Below are positions 1-4,241 of a stretch of 5,149 nucleotides of DNA, in pieces. Below the pieces are notes generated by a model that worked only from the letters and a program-made list of their open reading frames with translations, was not told where the DNA came from and ran no database searches. Made by a program: the position numbers and the translations under genes. Numbering within the stretch: position 1 is the first letter of the stretch; each line of letters begins with the position of its first letter. Source of the DNA: Comamonadaceae bacterium (GTDB taxonomy: Bacteria > Pseudomonadota > Gammaproteobacteria > Burkholderiales > Burkholderiaceae_C); the NCBI GenBank assembly GCA_947457975.1, contig CANGYC010000188.1, positions 1 to 5,149 on the forward strand, read 5' to 3'.

Positions 1-768
1 CTCGGGGCCGCCATGGGCCTGCAGGTGATCGATCTGCTGTTGGTAGTGCTGGTCCACAAAGGTTTCCACAGCGGCAATGGTGGCGTACACCGCGCGCCGC
101 CCAGCCAGCGCGGGCAGGGCACCTGTCAGCCAGCCGGCCAGGCGCCAGGGGCCCAGCAGGCGGCTGCGGCGCTGGGGCGCAAGCCATTCCTCAATCAGGC
201 GCAGGTGCTCGGCCTCGGTTTGGCCGTGCTGCTGGGCGAACTGCAGCAGTTCTGCGTCGCCGCGCCAGCGCGCCACGGCCGTGATGCCGCGGTAGATGAA
301 CACGGCGCCGGTTTCGCCCGCGTGGTCAGAGCGCAGCTCGCGCTCCAGGTGCCGGCTCAGCGCTGTGGTGTTTGTGGCCGCAGGCGGTGAGGCTTCCCAG
401 CGCCGCGCCAGCCACTGCAGGCCGGGCCGCAGCCTTAAAAACGCGCGGTAGGCCCACTCCAGCAGGGTGGGCATGCCCGGCAGCTGGGCCAGGCGTGCCA
501 GCCAGCGCCAGCCGGGCAGACGGCTCCACATGGCGGTGAAGGCGGCCGCCCCTGAGAGGCGCGAACCATCGCTGCGCTGTACATGAAAGCGCGCCAGGAG
601 CGCCTCGCGCTCGGCGTCTGCCATGCCTCCGGCCTGGCTGATGTCGATGAAGCACAGCGCACTGCCTTCGCGCTGCTCGGCCAGGCCGCGCACGTGCGCA
701 ATCTCGCGGCGGCACAGGGGGCAGCCGCCGTCATACAGCACGGTCAGGGTGTCTTGGGGCTGGGTCAC
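1..768 (-). CDS. DCC-family (DUF393) / COQ7-like di-iron hydroxylase fusion protein, C-terminus cut by window edge
   Basis: The 256 visible residues form two domains. Residues 8 to about 115 resemble the DCC (DUF393) thiol-disulfide oxidoreductase-like family: the diagnostic YDGGCPLC lies at 12-19, with Cys16 and Cys19 as a CxxC pair. Residues about 137-256 resemble COQ7 demethoxyubiquinone hydroxylase. HAGETGA at 149-155 supplies the first iron-ligand Glu (E152), EAEH at 185-188 the ExxH ligands (E185, H188), and AVE at 233-235 the bridging-type Glu (E235), followed by the family-like HYQQQI. The last ExxH of the COQ7 four-helix bundle would lie beyond the left edge, so the gene is partial. 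COQ7 enzymes hydroxylate demethoxyubiquinol at the membrane using di-iron and O2; the true substrate here is unknown. The start is GTG at 768-766, overlapping the upstream stop as GTGA and preceded by AGAGGA at 6 nt spacing. The HAGETGA version differs from the usual proteobacterial Coq7 motif as I remember it, suggesting a separate clade and perhaps not the housekeeping enzyme. Confidence 0.88.
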   Translation of the reverse strand, partial: MTQPQDTLTVLYDGGCPLCRREIAHVRGLAEQREGSALCFIDISQAGGMADAEREALLARFHVQRSDGSRLSGAAAFTAMWSRLPGWRWLARLAQLPGMPTLLEWAYRAFLRLRPGLQWLARRWEASPPAATNTTALSRHLERELRSDHAGETGAVFIYRGITAVARWRGDAELLQFAQQHGQTEAEHLRLIEEWLAPQRRSRLLGPWRLAGWLTGALPALAGRRAVYATIAAVETFVDQHYQQQIDHLQAHGGPE

Positions 769-1973
769 AGCAATTCCTCTGCATGTTTGAGGCCGCGGGT
801 GGCCCGCGTCCACCACTGTGAAAAGCTGGTGCAGTGGCGTTCCACCGTTGGGAAAAGGGCGGGCGCGGGGTCGAGTTGGGCCAGGGGCTGCAGCCATGGC
901 GCCACGTGCGGGTCGGCCACGCTGCGCACGCGCGCCGCGCCCGCCAGCGCGGTGGCGAGGCCCGTGGCGTCGGTGTGCCAGCGCAGGGGGGCCAGCTCGG
1001 CCATGGCGCGGTCTATCCATTGCCAGCGTGCCTCGGGCCAGGGCCAGGCACCATGGTGTTCCTTCAGGTATACGCCGATGCGCAGCGCATGGTCGGGCAC
1101 GTCGGGAGGCGGCGCGCGCAGCGCCCAGGGGTGTACCAGCCACACCTCGCGGCCTTGCACGGCCGAGGCATCGGGCGTGCCTACACCGAGTGCGGCCGGG
1201 GGCGTGGTGTGCAGGGCGGGCTCCATCAGGGGCTCGGCGTGTTCTGCGGGCGTGTGGCGTGGCGTGCGCGGCGAGCGGGCCATGCGCTCGAGTTCTTCAT
1301 ACGAGCAGTCCACCACGCTGCCCGGGCTGTGCCAGGGCTCGGGGGCAAAGCGCGCCACGTTCTCGGCATTGAAAAGGTAGGGCTTGTGGCTGCCAGTGCC
1401 GGCCACCCATTGCCAGCTCAGGTGGTTGCTGGCGAGGTCGCCATCAAGCAGGTGGGCCACCAGCGAGTCGGCCCCGGCGCGCCAGTGGATGTGCCGCACG
1501 TGCACCACGTAGCTGGCCAGCCACATGCGGGCGTGGTTGTGCAGCGTGCCGGTGGCATACAGCGTGCGCACGGCCTGGTCGATGACGGGCACACCCGTGC
1601 GGGCCTGGCGGATGTCCTCGGGCAGCACGGGGCTGTAGGCGCTGTCGGGCAAGGGTCCCGGGTGGATGGACTGCAGGATGCCCTCGCCCGTATGGGCCCA
1701 GGCGTGGCGAAAGAATTCGCGCCAGCCGAACTCAAACACCAGCTTGTGGTCCATGGCCAGGGGCTCGCGGCGCAGCAGCTCGGCCAGCAGCTCGGGCAGC
1801 GTGAGCAGGCCGTGTGTGAGGTAGGGCGACAGGCCCGTGACCGCGCCCTCCAGGTGGTTACGCGTGCGCGCATAGGCCGCCGGTCGCACACGGGCCACGC
1901 GTGCCAGGGCGGCATCGCGCGTGGGCGGCAGGGCGTGGTCCCAGGCCAAGTCGGGCAGCAGGGGGGTGAGCAT
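765..1973 (-). CDS. Photolyase/cryptochrome-like FAD-binding protein with C-terminal Rossmann-like domain
   Basis: The protein has 402 residues from the ATG at 1973. Residues about 10-235 match the helical FAD-binding domain of the DNA photolyase/cryptochrome family: SPYLTHG near 49-55, WREFFRH at 84-90, TGVPVID at 126-132, LHNHARMWLASY at 144-155, LLDGDLASN at 175-183, WQW at 187-189 and GTGSHKPYLFN at 192-202. The usual N-terminal alpha/beta antenna domain is absent at the front. After a Pro-rich linker (about 235-274), residues 275-376 start with VWLVHPWALR and continue with predicted strands RIGVYL and LRWHTD and a VADPHVAPWL segment. This resembles the missing alpha/beta domain placed at the C-terminus. 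The tail has SFSQWWTRATRGL at 383-395. Family members repair UV lesions with FADH- or sense light; which applies here is not visible. The start is uncertain: a GTG at 2015 would add 14 residues, but its ideal Shine-Dalgarno touches it directly, and the ATG has no clear ribosome site. The gene is followed by DCC-COQ7 with a 4-nt overlap. Confidence 0.88.
   Translation of the reverse strand: MLTPLLPDLAWDHALPPTRDAALARVARVRPAAYARTRNHLEGAVTGLSPYLTHGLLTLPELLAELLRREPLAMDHKLVFEFGWREFFRHAWAHTGEGILQSIHPGPLPDSAYSPVLPEDIRQARTGVPVIDQAVRTLYATGTLHNHARMWLASYVVHVRHIHWRAGADSLVAHLLDGDLASNHLSWQWVAGTGSHKPYLFNAENVARFAPEPWHSPGSVVDCSYEELERMARSPRTPRHTPAEHAEPLMEPALHTTPPAALGVGTPDASAVQGREVWLVHPWALRAPPPDVPDHALRIGVYLKEHHGAWPWPEARWQWIDRAMAELAPLRWHTDATGLATALAGAARVRSVADPHVAPWLQPLAQLDPAPALFPTVERHCTSFSQWWTRATRGLKHAEELL
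775..780 (-). promoter_or_regulatory. Ribosome binding site for the DCC-COQ7 gene
   Basis: AGAGGA on the minus strand lies 6 nt before the GTG start at 768. It sits inside the last codons of the photolyase-like gene (the HAEELL end), so the downstream start is served from within the upstream reading frame. This supports the GTG start and suggests translational coupling through the GTGA overlap. Confidence 0.6.
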
Positions 1974-2012
1974 CGTGGAGGGTGGGCTTGGACTGCCCGG
2001 GGGCGCAGAGCG

Positions 2013-2021
2013 CACCTCCTT
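2013..2021 (-). promoter_or_regulatory. Near-perfect Shine-Dalgarno sequence with no correctly spaced start codon
   Basis: The minus strand reads AAGGAGGTG, a nine-base complement of the 16S rRNA 3' end. Its last three bases are the GTG that opens the longest photolyase-like frame, so spacing to that start is zero. No ATG, GTG or TTG follows in frame at 5-9 nt; the next in-frame ATG (1973) is 39 nt further on. It may be a ribosome standby or loading site, or the real start may be unusual. Confidence 0.5.
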
Positions 2022-2036
2022 CAGGCCGGGCGGATG

Positions 2037-2138
2037 CTATCGGAATGCGCGGGCCAGCGTGCGGCTCGGGAATAGCTCGGGCAGCCCAATTGGCCCAATA
2101 GGCCCATTTGGCCCAATCGACCCAAACGGCCCCTTCAT
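2037..2138 (-). CDS. Possible 33-residue collagen-like small ORF (speculative)
   Basis: An ATG at 2138, two nt after the SDR stop codon, opens a 33-codon frame ending in TAG at 2039-2037. Residues 3-18 are Gly-X-X triplets rich in Pro, Ile and Asn (GPF, GSI, GPN, GPI, GPI), produced by the 9-bp tandem repeat. The rest (LPELFPSRTLARAFR) is a short basic tail. Only a weak purine-rich stretch (GGCGG) precedes it. It lies between the SDR and photolyase-like genes on the same strand, so it could be translated by re-initiation. The frame may equally be a by-product of the repeat, because a 9-bp unit keeps phase and contains no stop. No family is recognised. Confidence 0.18.
   Translation of the reverse strand: MKGPFGSIGPNGPIGPIGLPELFPSRTLARAFR
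2083..2136. repeat. Six-copy 9-bp tandem repeat (consensus GGCCCAATN)
   Basis: On the plus strand the units are AGCCCAATT, GGCCCAATA, GGCCCATTT, GGCCCAATC, GACCCAAAC and GGCCCCTTC, in perfect 9-nt register with decay towards the right. The array lies between the SDR stop (2141) and the photolyase-like start. Because GGCCCAAT and ATTGGGCC are complements, the units can also pair with one another, and CCAATTGG at 2086-2093 is a perfect palindrome. It is AT-richer than the surrounding DNA. Possible roles are a length-variable spacer, a transcript-stabilising fold or a protein-binding array; none is shown. Confidence 0.85.
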
Positions 2139-2140
2139 GC

Positions 2141-2935
2141 TTAGACCGCCGTGGGGTTGGCCGCGCCGTCCATCACCAGCGAAGCGCCCGTGACGTAGCT
2201 GGCGCGCGACGAGGCGAGGAACACCACCACGTCGGCCACCTCCTCGGGGCGGGCCAGGCGCCCCAGCGGCACGCGGGCGGTGATGCGGGCCTGCGCTTCT
2301 TCGGGCGTGATGCCGTGCTGACGTGCCTCGGCCAAGAGGCCAGTGCGCAGGCGGTCGGTGAGCGTCTGCGCGGGGTTCACGGCGTTCACGCGCACGCCCT
2401 TGGGGCCGTAGGCCGCCGCCATGCCTGCCGATACCAGCAGCAGCGCCGCATTGGCCGCGCCGCCAGGCATGTGTACGGGGCTGGCGAACTTGCCGCCCGA
2501 GCCCACCACGTTGACGATGGCGCCCTCGCCCCGCGCGCCCATGCGCCGAGCCACGGGTTCCATCATGTGCACGTAGCTGAAGTACTTGCCCTGCATGGCG
2601 TCTTCAAAGGCCTGGGCCGTGAGTTCCTCGGCTGGGGTGCGCCGGGCTGCACCCGCAGAGTTCACCAGTACCTCTACAGGGCCCAGCGCGGCTTCGGCCT
2701 CGTCCAGCACCTTCAGCGCCTGGGCGGCATCGCACAGGTCGGCGGCGAAGGTGCGCACCACGCCTTCGGACCACTCGGCGCGCAACTGTGCCAGCGCGGC
2801 ATCCAGGTTGACGGTGCTGCGCGAGACCAGGCTCACGCGGGCACCTTCGGCCAGAAAGCCTTTGGCGCAGGCCAGGCCAATGCCCTTACTGCCGCCGGTG
2901 ATGAGTACGTGTTTGCCTTCAAGGTGGAGGTTCAT
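2141..2935 (-). CDS. Short-chain dehydrogenase/reductase-like protein lacking the catalytic Tyr and Lys
   Basis: The protein has 264 residues and the normal length and layout of a classical SDR. The dinucleotide loop TGGSKGIG lies at 13-20, the AADL Asp at 66 and the NSAG motif at 92-95. The beta5 Ser is S145 (VVGSGG), VRVNAVNP at 181-188 precedes the substrate loop, and the end reads VTGASLVMDG. At the active site the usual YxxxK is replaced: 13 residues after S145, the classical Ser-Tyr spacing, stands G158, and the Lys position is N162 (GGAAN in 158-162). The helix-alpha4 Asn also appears absent (QGKYF around 115-119). The protein may therefore bind NAD(P) without classical hydride-transfer chemistry, or use other residues. 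The frame stays open upstream to 3085, but MNLHLEGKHVLITGG is the standard SDR beginning, so ATG 2935 is chosen. No clear Shine-Dalgarno precedes it; a perfect hairpin does. It is divergent from the Bug receptor and first in the leftward gene set. Confidence 0.9.
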   Translation of the reverse strand: MNLHLEGKHVLITGGSKGIGLACAKGFLAEGARVSLVSRSTVNLDAALAQLRAEWSEGVVRTFAADLCDAAQALKVLDEAEAALGPVEVLVNSAGAARRTPAEELTAQAFEDAMQGKYFSYVHMMEPVARRMGARGEGAIVNVVGSGGKFASPVHMPGGAANAALLLVSAGMAAAYGPKGVRVNAVNPAQTLTDRLRTGLLAEARQHGITPEEAQARITARVPLGRLARPEEVADVVVFLASSRASYVTGASLVMDGAANPTAV

Positions 2936-2945
2936 GGCTGGGTGA

Positions 2946-2965
2946 GGGCGCCGCCAGGGGCGCCC
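2946..2965 (-). promoter_or_regulatory. Perfect 7-bp inverted repeat in the SDR leader
   Basis: GGGCGCC (2946-2952) and GGCGCCC (2959-2965) are exact reverse complements around a 6-nt loop. On the SDR transcript this GC-only stem ends 10 nt before the ATG, where a ribosome site would lie. It could be an operator dyad in DNA or a translation-limiting hairpin in RNA. In GC-rich DNA a stem of this size can also occur by chance. Confidence 0.35.
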
Positions 2966-3088
2966 GGGCAAGGTGGAGATGGTTGGATTTTGAATGCTTT
3001 CAGGGGGCCAGCTGTCGCGTGCATGACCGTGACCCGGGGCTTGCCCCCCAGGGGCGGCGGGCTTTTGTGCGCACAGGCCGGCCATGGA

Positions 3089-3097
3089 TGCTATGGT
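3089..3097 (+). promoter_or_regulatory. Candidate extended -10 promoter element for the Bug receptor gene
   Basis: TGCTATGGT resembles an extended -10 (TG-n-TATAAT) with four of six hexamer matches. It would start transcription near 3104, leaving a leader of about 24 nt that carries the Shine-Dalgarno AGGAG. There is no good -35 hexamer at the usual distance, so this is tentative. Confidence 0.28.
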
Positions 3098-3127
3098 TTA
3101 CCACCCTCAGAATTCCAGGAGACCCGC

Positions 3128-4126
3128 ATGCCATTGATTCCATCCTTTCGTCGCCGCGGCCTGACCGCCGTCTTGCTGGCCAGCCTGGCTGGCGTCGGCC
3201 TGTTGCCGGCTGCTGCGCAGGCACAGACCTACCCCAACAAGCCGATCCGGCTGGTCGTGCCCTTCACGCCCGGCGGCGTGACCGACACCAGCGGCCGGCT
3301 CATCGCCGAAGCCCTGTCCAAGCGCCTGGGCCAGAACGTGGTGGTGGACAACAAGCCCGGCGCCTCGGGCAACATCGGCACGCAGCAGGTGGCCACGGCC
3401 GAACCCGATGGCTACACCCTGCTGCTGGCCTTCGACGGCACCATGGTGATCAACCCCAATGTGTTCGAGAAGGTGCCTTTCAACACCCTGCAGGACTTCG
3501 CCTCCATAGGCAAGATCGGCGATGCCGTGTTGGTGCTGGTGTCCAACCCCGGCTTTGCGCCCAAGACCCTGCGCGAGGTGATTGCCCTGTCCAAGACCCA
3601 GGCCGGTGGCCTGTCTTATGGCACTTCGGGCACGGGCGGCACACCCCATATTGCCGGTGAGCTGCTGCGCCAGCGCACGGGCGCCAACCTGGTTCACGTG
3701 CCCTACAAGGGTGGCGGTCAGGCCATGATCGACGTGATGGGCGGCAACATCCCCCTGGTCTACACCGCCATCGCCGGTGCGGTGCAACACGTCAAGTCGG
3801 GCAAGCTGCACGCCATTGCGGTGTCCAGCACCCAGCGCGCCTCTTCCATGCCGGACGTGCCTACCTTCATTGAGTCGGGTGTGGCCGATTTCGAGGCCAG
3901 CTCCTGGGTCGGCCTGCTCGCCCCTGCGCGCACGCCCAAGCCTGTGCTGGACAAGCTCAACACCGAGCTCAATGCGGTGTTGGCCGATCCTGCCATCCGC
4001 GCGCGCCTCAATGAGCTGGGCATCTCGCCCACGCCGGGCACGCCCGAGCAGTTCACCGAACTGATGCGCCGCGACCTGGCGCGCTTTGGCCCGGTGGTGA
4101 AGGCGGCCAACATCAAGGTGCAGTAA
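3128..4126 (+). CDS. Bug/TctC-family tripartite tricarboxylate transporter substrate-binding receptor
   Basis: The 332 residues match the normal length of Bug (TctC-like) extracytoplasmic receptors. These proteins bind small organic acids or related solutes in the periplasm, in some cases for a TctA/TctB membrane transporter. A Sec signal peptide is clear: RRR at 8-10, a hydrophobic stretch at about 11-27, and AAAQAQ with likely cleavage after A32. Mature motifs are YPNKPIRLVVPFTPGG (35-50) with D53 soon after, PGASGNIG (77-84), PDGYTLL (93-99), the second ligand loop around TSGTGGTPHIAGELL (166-180), and VPYKGGGQA (191-199). The start ATG has AGGAG at 3117-3121 with 6 nt spacing, and the signal peptide confirms it; the much longer open frame upstream is antisense to the SDR. 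No tctA or tctB partner lies in the window, as is usual for the many orphan Bug genes of Burkholderiales. The ligand cannot be read from sequence. A strong hairpin follows the stop. Confidence 0.95.
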   Translation: MPLIPSFRRRGLTAVLLASLAGVGLLPAAAQAQTYPNKPIRLVVPFTPGGVTDTSGRLIAEALSKRLGQNVVVDNKPGASGNIGTQQVATAEPDGYTLLLAFDGTMVINPNVFEKVPFNTLQDFASIGKIGDAVLVLVSNPGFAPKTLREVIALSKTQAGGLSYGTSGTGGTPHIAGELLRQRTGANLVHVPYKGGGQAMIDVMGGNIPLVYTAIAGAVQHVKSGKLHAIAVSSTQRASSMPDVPTFIESGVADFEASSWVGLLAPARTPKPVLDKLNTELNAVLADPAIRARLNELGISPTPGTPEQFTELMRRDLARFGPVVKAANIKVQ

Positions 4127-4133
4127 GGCACCT

Positions 4134-4165
4134 GCCCGCCCGCTCCGGGCTGTGCCCGGGCGGGC
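4134..4165 (+). terminator. Strong GC hairpin after the Bug receptor gene (terminator-like, no T-tract)
   Basis: GCCCGCCCG (4134-4142) pairs perfectly with CGGGCGGGC (4157-4165) around a 14-nt loop, beginning 7 nt after the TAA. An internal GGGC/GCCC pairing (4147-4150 with 4154-4157) competes with the main stem. The following bases (GCTGCATCGC) contain no run of T, so it may be a 3'-end stabiliser or a weak or bidirectional terminator rather than a classical intrinsic terminator. Confidence 0.5.
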
Positions 4166-4207
4166 GCTGCATCGCAGCGGTCTGCGCGCCGCTACCATCG
4201 CCGTTCA

Positions 4208-4227
4208 CAAGCGCCACTGGGCGCTTG
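4208..4227 (+). promoter_or_regulatory. Perfect 8-bp hairpin upstream of the ABC transporter start
   Basis: CAAGCGCC (4208-4215) and GGCGCTTG (4220-4227) are exact reverse complements with an ACTG loop. The stem ends 5 nt before the AGGA ribosome site (4233-4236) of the ABC transporter gene. It could be an operator dyad or a leader hairpin that affects translation; no family of sites is recognised. Confidence 0.4.
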
Positions 4228-4241
4228 GCACCAGGACGGCC

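Larger units (their letters stand above)
2936..3127. promoter_or_regulatory. Divergent intergenic region between the SDR and Bug receptor genes
   Basis: These 192 bp separate the leftward SDR start from the rightward Bug receptor start and must hold promoters for one or both. Besides the hairpin near the SDR, there is a GC-rich run with overlapping short dyads near 3036-3055 (GGGGC/GCCCC, then GCCCC/GGGGC) followed by GCTTTT. No regulator-binding motif could be assigned. Confidence 0.5.

Noticed and set aside
13..390. 125-codon plus-strand open frame at the left edge
   Set aside because: It is antisense to the COQ7-like domain, whose di-iron ligand motifs identify the coding strand.
834..2075. 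413-codon plus-strand open frame opposite the photolyase-like gene
   Set aside because: It has no recognisable domain and is composed of GC-driven Gly/Ala/Arg/His-rich sequence; the opposite strand carries many conserved photolyase motifs.
3036..3064. GC dyads followed by TTTT as an intrinsic terminator on the plus strand
   Set aside because: No rightward gene ends before it and the stems are only 4-5 bp with competing pairings, so chance structure in GC-rich DNA is more likely.
2936..3085. Upstream extension of the SDR frame to a start at 3085
   Set aside because: The added 50 residues are Pro/Gly/His-rich with no conservation to SDRs, and the SDR fold begins normally at MNLHLEGKHVLITGG.
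2108..3127. Long plus-strand open frame that extends the Bug receptor N-terminus by about 340 residues
   Set aside because: It lies antisense to the SDR gene, whose motifs are clear. The signal peptide and AGGAG site place the real Bug start at 3128.
3107..4198. 363-codon minus-strand open frame opposite the Bug receptor gene
   Set aside because: It is low-information, rich in Gly/Arg/His, and a mirror of the highly conserved Bug coding sequence; high GC keeps the antisense frame open.
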